NCBI GenBank assembly: GCA_963706875.1
Contig: CAVPNW010000015.1
Location: 1 to 64,000, forward strand
Direction of reading: 5' to 3'
DNA from: Prado023 sp963706875
GTDB taxonomy: Bacteria > Actinomycetota > Actinomycetes > S36-B12 > CAIYMF01
DNA: 64,000 bases
In this document: piece after piece, positions 54,924-63,567 of the stretch
Position numbering within the stretch: the first letter of the stretch is position 1
How the letters are laid out: every line of letters begins with the position of its first letter
Program-made: the position numbers and the translations under genes
The notes under the pieces: model-generated
What the model was told of the DNA's origin: nothing
Databases searched by the model: none
The model's input: only the letters and a program-made list of their open reading frames with translations

Positions 54924-55901
54924 TCAGCGGCGGCCGAAGTTCTGGGTCCAGTAGTGCCCGTACCGGGCGGTCGCGGAGTAGGCGTGCCCCACGCCGATCT
55001 CGGTGAAGGAGCCGCTCATGATGTTCGAGCAATGACCGGGGCTGGTCAGCCAGGCCGTGACCACCTGCTGGGCGGTCGTCTGACCCGCGGCGATGTTCTC
55101 GCCGGCCGCTGACCAGGTGTAGCCGACAGAGGTCATCCGGTCCCAGGGTTCCGACCCGTCCAGACCAGTGTGCGAGAAGTAGCCGTTGGTGGCCATGTCC
55201 TGGCTGTGCTCCCGAGCAGAGCGGACCAACAGGTCGTTCATCGCCAGGGCCGGGACCGCTGGGTACGCGGTGGTGCCACAGGTCCTGGCCCCTGAGCGCG
55301 CCTGGTTGACCAGGCCCACCACCTCGACCTCGACGGCGTTCGCCCCCGTGGGCGGCGGCGGCGTGGGCGCTGGCGGCGTGGGCGGCGGCGTGGCTGGCGG
55401 TGGCGACGTGGCTGGCTCGGAGCCGGTCGGGGGCGACGTGGCTGGCTCTGACCCGGTCGGGGAGGCGACAGGCACGGGGGCCGGAGTCGGGACAGGGGTG
55501 ACGCTGAGCCAGGGGGACGCGGACATGCGGGAAGTCGACCGTGCGCGGACCCGGATCGAGTGGGAACCCTCGGGGAGCGTGATGCGCACCGCACCGCGCT
55601 TGGTCCTCCTGGTCACGATGCGCGCCTTGCCCGTCGGCGTCCGGTACGACACCTTCACCGACTTGGCCAGCGACCTCACCGTCAGGCGCACCTGGCCCGA
55701 CGGGAGCATCCTGCTGTCGACAGACAGGCCCGCGCTCGGCTTGCGCGAGGCCAGTGGGGTCATCGCCGGGCTCGATGCCGACACCGAAGCTCCCGCGACG
55801 ACCGAGAGCCCGGAACCTCGCGCCGGGGAGCTGACCGTGCCGCCCGGGGCCAGCAGCAGGCCCGCGACGACAGCACACGTGGCGATCGACTGGAGCCGCA
55901 T
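54924..55901 (-). CDS. Secreted CAP/SCP-domain protein
   Basis: A 325-residue exported protein. It has a signal peptide (ATCAVVAGLLLAPGG), then an Ig-like beta domain at about 60-135. A long Pro/Ser/Thr hinge follows with two TGSEPATSPP copies. The CAP domain covers about 195-325, with the motifs ARSGARTCG, SAREHSQDMATNGYFSHTG, AGENIAAGQ, WLTSPGHCSNIM and YWTQNFG. CAP proteins act outside the cell, often binding lipids or remodelling the wall. Confidence 0.85.
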   Translation of the reverse strand: MRLQSIATCAVVAGLLLAPGGTVSSPARGSGLSVVAGASVSASSPAMTPLASRKPSAGLSVDSRMLPSGQVRLTVRSLAKSVKVSYRTPTGKARIVTRRTKRGAVRITLPEGSHSIRVRARSTSRMSASPWLSVTPVPTPAPVPVASPTGSEPATSPPTGSEPATSPPPATPPPTPPAPTPPPPTGANAVEVEVVGLVNQARSGARTCGTTAYPAVPALAMNDLLVRSAREHSQDMATNGYFSHTGLDGSEPWDRMTSVGYTWSAAGENIAAGQTTAQQVVTAWLTSPGHCSNIMSGSFTEIGVGHAYSATARYGHYWTQNFGRR

Positions 55902-56089
55902 CACGGGCACCTCCTCCACGACCGCGGGCGCCCGACGAGGGCGCCGCGGGGCCGGCGGTCCCACGAGCCCGGCTGGTCCGGACGACCAGCCCGAGCATTC
56001 CGACGGAACCCTCTGCCCTCTGAACCGATCGACAGCACCCGGGTCGGTGTTGAGGGCATTCCCCCGAACGCCGCAGCCGGTCCGACGTG

Positions 56090-56297
56090 CCCGCTGGACC
56101 TCGTCCTTGTTGGCGACGTGCTTGTACAGCGGCATCGCCTCCACGCCGAGTTCCGCGCCCAGGGCCCGCATCGTCATGGCCCCGACTCCGTCACGATCGG
56201 CCAGGTCCACCGCGGCGCGAACGATCCGATCCTTGGTCAGGGGGCGGCGCGGTGGGCTGTCAGGTGGGGTTCTCAACGCCGACGTCGAGGCGGGCAT
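56090..56297 (-). pseudogene. TetR-family fragment
   Basis: Only the DNA-binding N-terminus of a TetR regulator remains: PLTKDRIVRAAVDLADRDG, then MTMRALGAELGVEAMPLYKH and VANKDE. Immediately after, the sequence becomes unrelated and no ligand-binding domain follows. It is a non-functional remnant overlapping the start of the DUF6326 remnant on the other strand. Confidence 0.6.
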
Positions 56298-56568
56298 GGT
56301 CAACGGGTTCGCGGTCGGCCAGACGTTCCTGCTGGCGACCACCCCGTACGTGGTCCTCCCCATCCTGATGATCGTCGGCTCGCTGATCCTGCGACCCCGG
56401 GTCAACCGCATCGGGAACATCACCCTGAGCCTGCTCTACGCGGTGACGATCATCGGCGGGGCCATCGGCGAGTGGAACTACTACGTCCTCGGCAGCGCCA
56501 TCGAGGTCGCGCTCCTGGCGGCGATCGCCTACTACGCCTGGACCTGGCCGAGGATCTCCGAGCGATGA
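56296..56568 (+). CDS. DUF6326 membrane protein, N-terminally truncated
   Basis: About 90 residues forming the last two or three helices of a DUF6326 protein: TTPYVVLPILMIVGSLILRP, RVNRIGNITLSLLYAVTIIG and AYYAWTWPRISER. Family members are about 130-140 residues. The missing first helix has been replaced by the TetR fragment. ATG 56296 could start the residual frame, but function is doubtful. Confidence 0.55.
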   Translation: MVNGFAVGQTFLLATTPYVVLPILMIVGSLILRPRVNRIGNITLSLLYAVTIIGGAIGEWNYYVLGSAIEVALLAAIAYYAWTWPRISER

Positions 56569-56604
56569 CTTCTTCCGGCCGACGCCTCACCCTCGCCCCG
56601 CGCC

Positions 56605-56985
56605 TCAGAGGAGCCGGAGTTCGACCTCGACCGGGTCGCCCTCCTCGAGGTCATTGGCCTCCCGGACAGCCCTCTTGACCGGCAGCACGAAGCACCCGGA
56701 GGCCTTGTCGGGGAACAGGGACGTGCGCCAGGTGCTCGGGCCGATCCGCACCTCCACTCGCACCGAGCCGAACCCAGCCCGGGGACCTTGGCCGTCTGCC
56801 TCGTCCTCGACCGCCGCGCTCACGTCCGGCGGCAGGGTCACGAACGTCCAAGTGTCCGGCCGGCGCGCGTCCCACAGCCACAGCTCAGCGGTGAAGTGGT
56901 GCTCAGTCACGTGGAGCACCACGGACAAGTCCGAGAGGCGTCGCTCCCAGACCGGAGCGACGGCGAGGCTGACATCGCTACCCAC
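56605..56985 (-). CDS. DUF1905 family protein
   Basis: A 126-residue protein of the DUF1905 type: FTAELWLWDARRPDTWTFVT, LPPDVSAAV, GFGSVRVEVRIGPSTWRTSL, FPDKASGCFVLPVKRAVREA and EEGDPVEVEL. It is a small beta-barrel-like domain of unknown function that is frequent in actinobacteria. The first 25 residues may be extra; a start nearer VVLHVTEHHF is possible. Confidence 0.8.
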   Translation of the reverse strand: MGSDVSLAVAPVWERRLSDLSVVLHVTEHHFTAELWLWDARRPDTWTFVTLPPDVSAAVEDEADGQGPRAGFGSVRVEVRIGPSTWRTSLFPDKASGCFVLPVKRAVREANDLEEGDPVEVELRLL

Positions 56986-57017
56986 GCGCTCGGCTCACGC
57001 ATGGGTTTCAGGGTAGA

Positions 57018-57190
57018 CCTGTACGGATGCCCCCGGGTTCTCCGACGTCGAGATCCTGCCGATCGACGCAGGATTCTGGCGCTTCTACCGCCTCCGCCAG
57101 GGCCAGGTCCTCACCGGCGCCCGGGTGATGCGGCGAGCGGGTGAATGGCCTGCACTGACCACATCCGAGCGCCGATACCCCCTGAAGTCA
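57018..57190 (+). pseudogene. 3' scrap of a SAM-dependent methyltransferase
   Basis: One plus-strand frame reads APGFSDVEILPIDAGFWRFY, matching the usual C-terminus of class I methyltransferases (GFxxVEVLPIDxxFWRFYRL). There is no upstream methyltransferase sequence. It is the remaining end of a deleted gene. Confidence 0.35.
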
Positions 57191-57224
57191 GGTCTGTGGC
57201 TGGACCCATGACCCAGGAGGAACA

Positions 57225-58016
57225 ATGTCCAACGCCAGAACGCGCGTCGGCTCGGCCGTCGTGCTCTTCAGCCTGCTTGCCATGGGTCTCGGGGGCGCTG
57301 CCACCGCCTCGACACTGCGCACCGCCGATGACGTCTCTCCGCCGCCGACATGTGCAGGGGTTGCGGCGACGAAGGCCTCCGGCGCCCGGCACATCTGGGG
57401 CACCCGGGGCGACGATGTCATCGTCGTGACCGGAGTCGGCAGACACGTGGTGCATACCCGCGGCGGCAATGACCTGGTCTGCGGCTCCGATGGTGTGGAC
57501 ATCATCTACGGCGGGGCGGGCAACGACCGGCTGTTCGGCAACGCGGGCAGGGACCGACTGCACGGCGGCGCTGGTGACGACGAGCTCAGCGGCGACGACG
57601 GCGACGACCGCGAGTCCGGCGGGGCCGGTGACGACAACCTGACCGGCGGCCGGGGCGACGATCAGCTGCGCGGCGGCCGTGGCAAGGACGAGATGCACGG
57701 CGACGACGGCGACGACCGCGAGTTCGGCGGGGCCGGCAACGACAAGCTGCGCGGCGGCCTTGGCACGGATCTGCTGCGCGGCGGCAACGGCGACGACGAC
57801 CTCGATGGCGAGGACGGCGAGGATCGGTGCTTCGGTGACCGGGGCGACGACCAGGTCGACGCCGACCAGGATGACCGCGATGACGACCGCGAGGACACCT
57901 CCGAGGGCCACAACGGACCTGACTCCGTCGACGTGGACGATGATCAGGGTGGGGACCAGGACGATCAGGGTGAGGACTCGAAGGACCGCGAAGAGGTGAG
58001 CGGCGACCTCGACTGA
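57225..58016 (+). CDS. Secreted RTX calcium-binding-repeat protein
   Basis: A 263-residue protein. The signal peptide ends near ATAS (residue 29). Residues about 55-205 hold roughly 15 nonapeptide RTX repeats of the GGxGxDxLx type (GGAGNDRLFGN, GGAGDDELSG, GGNGDDDLDG). The last 55 residues are almost purely acidic. It probably folds on binding calcium outside the cell. No protease or toxin domain is attached and no type I secretion genes are nearby. AGGAGGAAC precedes ATG 57225. Confidence 0.85.
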   Translation: MSNARTRVGSAVVLFSLLAMGLGGAATASTLRTADDVSPPPTCAGVAATKASGARHIWGTRGDDVIVVTGVGRHVVHTRGGNDLVCGSDGVDIIYGGAGNDRLFGNAGRDRLHGGAGDDELSGDDGDDRESGGAGDDNLTGGRGDDQLRGGRGKDEMHGDDGDDREFGGAGNDKLRGGLGTDLLRGGNGDDDLDGEDGEDRCFGDRGDDQVDADQDDRDDDREDTSEGHNGPDSVDVDDDQGGDQDDQGEDSKDREEVSGDLD

Positions 58017-58033
58017 CTCATCCGCGGCTCAGC

Positions 58034-59710
58034 TCACCTCGTTGGGTCCACCTGCGCCATGTCGCCGGCCGTCAGGGGCGCTGACATGCTCGACACGCCC
58101 GATTCCACGGTCGTGGTCCACACCAGACCGGTCGTCTCGAGCAGGTGCTTCATGCCCGCGTTGTCGGCCAGGACATGGGCGACGACGTCTGTGAACCCCA
58201 TCGTGGGCGCCACCTGCAGCATCCGTCGCAGGAGGGCCGTCCCCACCCCGGTCCCCTGGTGGGCGTCCTCGACGATGAGGGCGATCTCGGCGGCGCGACC
58301 CTCGTCCGGGGCCTCGGGGAACACGTTGCCCAGCGCGACGATGTCACCGTCCCTGCTCATGGCCACCAGCGTTGCGCCGCGATGCCCGCCAGCAAGCCGT
58401 CTGAGTTGGATGTCGCGCCACTCGGTCAGCGAGAAGTACCGCTGGTACCGACTGCGCTCCGAGCAGCGCTCGTGCATCGCGGCCACAGCGTGGGCATCCT
58501 CGGGCCGAGCCAGGCGGATCCACACCGTGCCGTCCCGGACCGGGTCGATCCAGCCCGTCGCATCCCCTTCGCCGGAGATCCGGGCGATGGCTGAGGAGAG
58601 ACGCAGCAGCGCGGATGCTCGGGCCTGCTCCGCCCCGGCGAAGGGCGCCCAGTCCCGCTGGAGCAGCACGTGCCGATCGGCAGTCCACTGCAGCCGCAGG
58701 ACGTCGGCGCGATCGTCGGCTCCCTCGGCTGCGGCGATCACCTCGACGTTGTCCGCCTCGACCACCCCAGCGGCCACGGTGGGCGCAGCCTCAGGGTGCT
58801 TCACCAGGAACGTGGCAGCATCCAGCATCCGCGTCGGCAGGTCCCGGCCGGCATCGGGCGAACCGACCGTGATGTGGGCGTGCTCCCCGGCCGACTCAGC
58901 GGCGGCGAGGATGACGTCGGCCGACACGTGCTGTGGGGCGATGAGCGCCAGGTCGACGGTTCGGGTTCCTGGACCATAGCCGACCACCCCGAGCGACACG
59001 GTGTACACGTGCAGGGCGCCGAGCGCCCGGATGATCCGCGACATCCCCCCGGGCCGGTCTGGGATGTCGACCCGGACCCGCCACCGCTCGCTGACCTCGT
59101 ATGCGGGTTGCAGCAGCAGCTCGGAGGGAGCCACGGCCGCACCGATGCGCGCGATCATCGCGTCCCATTCCAGCGGCGTCGGGCGGTGCGTGGCCACCGG
59201 GTCGAGCATCGCAAGCCCGATCGACAGGGCCATCGACAGGTGCACCACCGCGTTGTCGGAGAGCTCGGGGTCCAGACCCCCGGCCGCACGGGAACTGGCT
59301 GAGATCGCCTTCACGTTGGCGCTGCGATGGGCGACCCGCTCGGTCCCGATGGTCCGCATCTGCGCGTCGTCACGGGCCCGGGCCAGGACCTCGAGCTCCA
59401 GGGAGTCCCAGCTCGCCTCGGGGGCCTGCTGCAGCCGGTGCGCCGCCTCGATCAGGGCGGACAGGGGCGGCGTCCGATCGGGTGTCTCCGCGGCCCGCTC
59501 GACAAGGTCGGCCACGACGGACTCACCCCGCTCGGCAAGCACCTCGAGCAGCAGGTCGTTGCGGTCCCCGACCAGACGGCCGACAGCACGGACGCCGACA
59601 CCGGCGCGCTTGGCGACCATGTCGATCGTCGTTGCCCCGAAGCCCTGGGCAGTGAACAACTCGGAGGCTGCGGTCACGATCCGGGCCCGCTTCGCCTCGT
59701 CAGTGCCCAT
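58034..59710 (-). CDS. TetR-ACT-GNAT fusion protein
   Basis: A 558-residue three-part protein. Residues 1-60 are a TetR HTH (RARIVTAASELFTAQGFGAT, TIDMVAKRAGVGVRAVGRLV), with a ligand-type helical domain to about 200. Residues 210-300 resemble an ACT domain (WRVRVDIPDRPGGMSRIIRA, then HVYTVSLGVVGYGPGTRTVD). Residues 400-545 are a GNAT acetyltransferase (VWIRLARPEDAHAVAAMHER, IALIVEDAHQGTGVGTALLR). It could couple amino-acid or metabolite sensing, DNA binding and acylation in one chain. It converges on the RTX gene, 17 bp apart. Confidence 0.75.
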   Translation of the reverse strand: MGTDEAKRARIVTAASELFTAQGFGATTIDMVAKRAGVGVRAVGRLVGDRNDLLLEVLAERGESVVADLVERAAETPDRTPPLSALIEAAHRLQQAPEASWDSLELEVLARARDDAQMRTIGTERVAHRSANVKAISASSRAAGGLDPELSDNAVVHLSMALSIGLAMLDPVATHRPTPLEWDAMIARIGAAVAPSELLLQPAYEVSERWRVRVDIPDRPGGMSRIIRALGALHVYTVSLGVVGYGPGTRTVDLALIAPQHVSADVILAAAESAGEHAHITVGSPDAGRDLPTRMLDAATFLVKHPEAAPTVAAGVVEADNVEVIAAAEGADDRADVLRLQWTADRHVLLQRDWAPFAGAEQARASALLRLSSAIARISGEGDATGWIDPVRDGTVWIRLARPEDAHAVAAMHERCSERSRYQRYFSLTEWRDIQLRRLAGGHRGATLVAMSRDGDIVALGNVFPEAPDEGRAAEIALIVEDAHQGTGVGTALLRRMLQVAPTMGFTDVVAHVLADNAGMKHLLETTGLVWTTTVESGVSSMSAPLTAGDMAQVDPTR

Positions 59711-59762
59711 GGGTGTCAGGGTAGGCGGTCAACCACGCCCGTCGTCCGAGCCCATGAAGCTC

Positions 59763-61793
59763 CTATTCGCTCGCGACGGTCGGTGCGGGGACTGGTGCGT
59801 TGGCGTCGACCCCCCACTTGGCCAGCGTGGACTCGACTGCGGCCTGGGCGTCGGCGTACTGCTGGTCGATGACCCGCATCTCGGCCCACTTCAGCTCGCG
59901 GGCGGCGAGGACCCGGTTCAGCTCGGCGATGGTGTCGTCGTCGGCGGGCAGGTCGTAGGCCAGGGAGGTGAACCGGGCCAGGCTGGCCCGGTAGTCGTGA
60001 CCGTTGGCGACGAACTGACCGGGGATGACGTTCATGGCGTTCTTGACATCGATGAACGTGATCAGGAACGTGGTGTACGGCCGCCACGCGGTCTCCTTGG
60101 GCACCCCGGGCTCGCGGGTCTCCGCCGGGCCCATCCATGCGGGTGCCTGGACTGCCAGCGGGAACCAGAACTTGGGCATGGAGTCGTTGTGGTGGGTCAG
60201 GAAGAAGTACCGGCCGCGAGCGCGGACGTCCTCGGGCAGGGCGAGGTACTCCTGGTAGTTGTCGACCTCGATGATCTCGCCATCGGGGTCCATGGATGCC
60301 GGGTCCGACAGCCACTTCTGCCGGAACTTGGTGGCCGCCGGGGTGCCCAGGAACAGGCCCCGGTCGATGCCCACCCGGTGCAGGCCCTCGGTGCCCTCCT
60401 CGGCGAAGATGTCCTCCGAGGTCTGCGCGCCCAGGGATTCGCCGAAGATGTGCAGCCTGGGGCGCTTCTCCTCCGGGATCGCCGCCAGCCGCCACTTCAG
60501 GGCGTGCAGGAACGCGTTGTTCTGGTCGATGCCGATCCCGACCCGGAACAACGACAACGGTGACGGGCGCAGCGAGTACTGCATCGCCACGCACGCGATG
60601 TCCCCGCGGGTCAGGAACTCCAGGGACTCGGCGGTCACGTAGTTCAGGTACCCGGTGCCGGTCGGCGACATGAACACGATGTGCTTGCGCTCGAACGCGC
60701 CAAGGGCCTCGAGTTCGCGCATGGCCATGTCGGCCCGCTCGCTGGTGGTGGCCTTCGTCTCCAGGCCCACGAAGACGCGGATCGGCGCCTTGGCCGGGCC
60801 ACCCATCACGGCCTCGATCTCGTCGGTCGTGAGCGCCATGTTCACGAACCGGCGGCCCTCGCGGCCGATCGTCTCGAGCGGGACTGCGCTGCGCGGACCG
60901 GCGCTGACGAACTCCGAGGTGGGGGCCATCGAGTAGGCGGCCTCCACCGCGTCTCCGGTGGTCTCCGCGGAATGGAACACGCGTTGCATGCCCTTGAAGC
61001 CGGCGAGGCCGAGCAGGCCGAACGCGACCGCATGCCCGACTGGCCGGCCGATCAGCTCCGCGCGCGGGTTCATCGAGGTCAGCACCGAACCCACCCCGCC
61101 CGCGAACAGCTTCTCGCCCCTGGCCGCCACGTAGAGCGCCGCCGAGACGCCCGCGCCGATGCCCACGGCCTTGCCCACGGCGATGCCCTGCGAGTCGTCG
61201 AGCGCCTCGCCCTCGGCGTCGTGGGTGACACCCTCCTCCACCATCTTCGTGCGCAGCCGGTGGTACTGCCACGCCGCGAGCCCGGCGCCCAGGGGCAGGG
61301 CGATGGGCGCGTTGCGCGTCCAGGAGCGCTGGTCGCCGCCGATGCCCTCGAACAGCATGTCGCCGGTGACGATGATCGCCCCGGCCATCCCGCCGACGGC
61401 CAGCCGCCAGCTGAACGTGCGTCCCCACGCCCGGGCGATCGGCTCGTCCTTGCGCTGCGCCAGAAGCTTCTGTGCGGCCACACCGATGCCCATCGCCGCC
61501 ACGTCCCCGGCCAGGATCACGCCCCGCTGGGTCATCCGACGATCCGCCGAGTCCGGGCCCCGGCCGGCCACCCGCAGCGCCACCGACTCGATCAGCGACT
61601 GGGACGTCGCCGTCAAGCCGTAGTTCAGGACCGAGGAGACACCGGTGATGATCGCCTGGTCCGAGGTCGTCCGCGGCATCAGGCCCCGGCTGAACGACCG
61701 GCCCACGACTGTCGACCCGGCAAGGATCCCTGCCCGCTCCGGCACGCCCAGACCTGCGCGTGCCTCGAAAACGCGTCCCACCACACCCGCCAT
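59763..61793 (-). CDS. Membrane alpha/beta-hydrolase family protein
   Basis: A 676-residue protein. The first 310 residues contain several hydrophobic helices (IITGVSSVLNYGLTATSQSL, AVGIGAGVSAALYVAARGEK, HAVAFGLLGLAGFKGMQRVF). The C-terminal half is the serine-hydrolase domain of the Abhydrolase_9 type, with the nucleophile elbow in RPRLHIFGESLGAQTSEDIF. It is followed by LFLGTPAATKF and RYFFLTHHNDSMPKFWFPL. Family members are membrane esterases of unknown substrate found mainly in actinobacteria. Confidence 0.8.
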   Translation of the reverse strand: MAGVVGRVFEARAGLGVPERAGILAGSTVVGRSFSRGLMPRTTSDQAIITGVSSVLNYGLTATSQSLIESVALRVAGRGPDSADRRMTQRGVILAGDVAAMGIGVAAQKLLAQRKDEPIARAWGRTFSWRLAVGGMAGAIIVTGDMLFEGIGGDQRSWTRNAPIALPLGAGLAAWQYHRLRTKMVEEGVTHDAEGEALDDSQGIAVGKAVGIGAGVSAALYVAARGEKLFAGGVGSVLTSMNPRAELIGRPVGHAVAFGLLGLAGFKGMQRVFHSAETTGDAVEAAYSMAPTSEFVSAGPRSAVPLETIGREGRRFVNMALTTDEIEAVMGGPAKAPIRVFVGLETKATTSERADMAMRELEALGAFERKHIVFMSPTGTGYLNYVTAESLEFLTRGDIACVAMQYSLRPSPLSLFRVGIGIDQNNAFLHALKWRLAAIPEEKRPRLHIFGESLGAQTSEDIFAEEGTEGLHRVGIDRGLFLGTPAATKFRQKWLSDPASMDPDGEIIEVDNYQEYLALPEDVRARGRYFFLTHHNDSMPKFWFPLAVQAPAWMGPAETREPGVPKETAWRPYTTFLITFIDVKNAMNVIPGQFVANGHDYRASLARFTSLAYDLPADDDTIAELNRVLAARELKWAEMRVIDQQYADAQAAVESTLAKWGVDANAPVPAPTVASE

Positions 61794-61952
61794 GAACTCG
61801 TCCTTCGTTCTCGAATGATCCGGCCCTGCCGGCGAGGTTCCTGCCGGCGAGGGTCCCTGCCCTCGACGCCACCGCGAGCGATCGCGGGTTGAGCAAGGGG
61901 TGGCGCCCCCGGAGAAGCGCCACCCCTGCGTGCTGTGCTGGCCGTGCGTGTC

Positions 61953-62270
61953 CTAGAGGCCCAGTGCCTTGGCCTTGGCCGAGGCGAACTCCTCGTCGCT
62001 GAGGATCCCCTGCGCGTGCAGCGCTGCCAGCTGGTTGATCTTCTCGATGGTCGGGTCAACAGCCGGTGCGGGGGCCGGTTCGGCGTACTGCTGCGGCGGC
62101 GGTGCGTACTGCTGCTGCGGCGGGGGCGCGTACTGCTGCTGCTGGTAGGCGGCAGCCTGTGCGGCCTGCTGGTCCTTGGCCGCGTACTTCTGCTGCTGCT
62201 TGTGGGTGACGGCGTTGGCGGTCCCCACGATGGCGGCGGTGCGGGCAACCCCTCTAACAAGTCCTGGCAT
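61953..62270 (-). CDS. SHOCT-domain protein
   Basis: A 105-residue protein. It has a short hydrophobic N-terminus (ARTAAIVGTANAVTHKQQQK), then a low-complexity Gln/Pro/Tyr linker made of QQYAPPP units. It ends in a SHOCT domain (IEKINQLAALHAQGILSDEE, FASAKAKALGL). SHOCT units mediate oligomer or partner contacts. It sits 12 bp downstream of the DUF6325 gene. Confidence 0.85.
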   Translation of the reverse strand: MPGLVRGVARTAAIVGTANAVTHKQQQKYAAKDQQAAQAAAYQQQQYAPPPQQQYAPPPQQYAEPAPAPAVDPTIEKINQLAALHAQGILSDEEFASAKAKALGL

Positions 62271-62281
62271 GTCGGTACCTC

Positions 62282-62749
62282 TCAGCTCTCGATCTCGGTG
62301 GCGTCCGCAGCCTCCATGGCGGCGATGACCTCAGTGACGGGGATGCGGTCGAAGGCCACGACCTGGCCCCCGGCGCGCAGCATGGCGGCGGCGAACGGCG
62401 CGGCCCACGTGTTCTCGTACATGATGATGGCCGCCGCGGCACCGGGCTTGAGGATCGCTCCGACCGCGTCGAAGTCGTCCTGGGAGAGGACGTCGGTGCC
62501 CCATCCGCTGATCAGTTCCCAGGCGCCGCCCTCGGCGTGAAGATCTGCCACCGACAGACTCACGAAACTGCCGTCGTCATTGGCCTTGACGACCACGGCG
62601 TCGATGATGCGGATGACTCCCTTGGCCACCAGGTCCAGCAGGATCGGCAGACCCTCGCCGGTGAATTTCGCGTCCGCGAACTCGATCACCACATAGTCGA
62701 CGGGGCCGACTTCAATCTCCCCGGCACTTTCGATCTGACCTTCAGTCAC
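62282..62749 (-). CDS. DUF6325 family protein
   Basis: A 155-residue protein: VGPVDYVVIEFADAKFTGEG, LDLVAKGVIRIIDAVVVKAN, LKPGAAAAIIMYENTWAAPF and AAAMLRAGGQVVAFDRIP. It matches the DUF6325/DUF1269-like alpha/beta proteins that commonly pair with a SHOCT protein in actinobacteria, as here. GTG 62749 was chosen because AAAGGG precedes it; an upstream ATG exists. Confidence 0.8.
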   Translation of the reverse strand: MTEGQIESAGEIEVGPVDYVVIEFADAKFTGEGLPILLDLVAKGVIRIIDAVVVKANDDGSFVSLSVADLHAEGGAWELISGWGTDVLSQDDFDAVGAILKPGAAAAIIMYENTWAAPFAAAMLRAGGQVVAFDRIPVTEVIAAMEAADATEIES

Positions 62750-62886
62750 AGCGTGACCCTTTCCCGTGTGTCCGACCGGGACCCTCCCGGACGGCGTGTT
62801 CGGCAACGCTGGAAACCCTACAAGGAACGTCCGGTTGCGTCGCGTCGACGTCGGGGCGCTCGGCCCTGACCGTAGTGTGGCCCCCC

Positions 62887-63537
62887 ATGGATGCAGCGTC
62901 GATGGCGGCCCTCCTTCTCATGGCGCTCGCACTCGCCGCACAGCCCTGGTCGGTGCTGGCCGGCATCATCCTCGTGGCCACGCGGGGTGGGCTGGCCAAG
63001 GAGATCGCCTACGTCGTGGGATGGATCGCGGCTCTCACCACGGTGATGGCCATCACCGTGGCCATGGCCCCGGACACACCAAGCACGTCGGGCTCGACGG
63101 CCACGGCCTCTGCTGAGATCGTCCTGGGACTGCTGCTTGCCGGCTTCCTCGCGGTCCGGTGGCGCAGGACCAGGGGGACCACCGCCGCGACGCCCTCGTG
63201 GATGGGTCGCCTGGACACGATGCCCTGGATCCTCGCTCTGGTCCTCGGGGCCTTCCTGCCGAACTACTTCATCGTCGTGGCAGCCGCGACGGAGATGCTC
63301 CAGATCGGCCTGACCGGGGCCTCCCTGGCCGTGGTGGGAGTCGTCTTCGTACTCGTGGCGTCCCTGGGCGTCGCTGCCCCCCTGGCCGTGCTCGTGGCCC
63401 GGCGCGACCAGGCACCCGCCGTGTATGCCGGGTGGCGGACCTGGATCCTGGCGAACAACCGGGCGGTGACCTACGGGATGGGCGCGGTCGTCGCGGGCGT
63501 CCTCGTCCTCAAGGGGCTGTGGAGCCTGGCCACCTGA
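62887..63537 (+). CDS. GAP/Sap-family membrane protein (LysE-like)
   Basis: A 216-residue polytopic protein of the GAP/sulfolipid-addressing (Sap) family. It has six helices. Key segments are AAQPWSVLAGIILVATRGGL, KEIAYVVGWIAALTTVMAIT, LVLGAFLPNYFIVVAAATEM and AVTYGMGAVVAGVLVLKGLW. Mycobacterial relatives export glycolipids; here the cargo is unknown. ATG 62887 was preferred to an upstream GTG. Confidence 0.75.
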   Translation: MDAASMAALLLMALALAAQPWSVLAGIILVATRGGLAKEIAYVVGWIAALTTVMAITVAMAPDTPSTSGSTATASAEIVLGLLLAGFLAVRWRRTRGTTAATPSWMGRLDTMPWILALVLGAFLPNYFIVVAAATEMLQIGLTGASLAVVGVVFVLVASLGVAAPLAVLVARRDQAPAVYAGWRTWILANNRAVTYGMGAVVAGVLVLKGLWSLAT

Positions 63538-63567
63538 GTCGAGCGACCCCGACACTCGGCCGACCGG

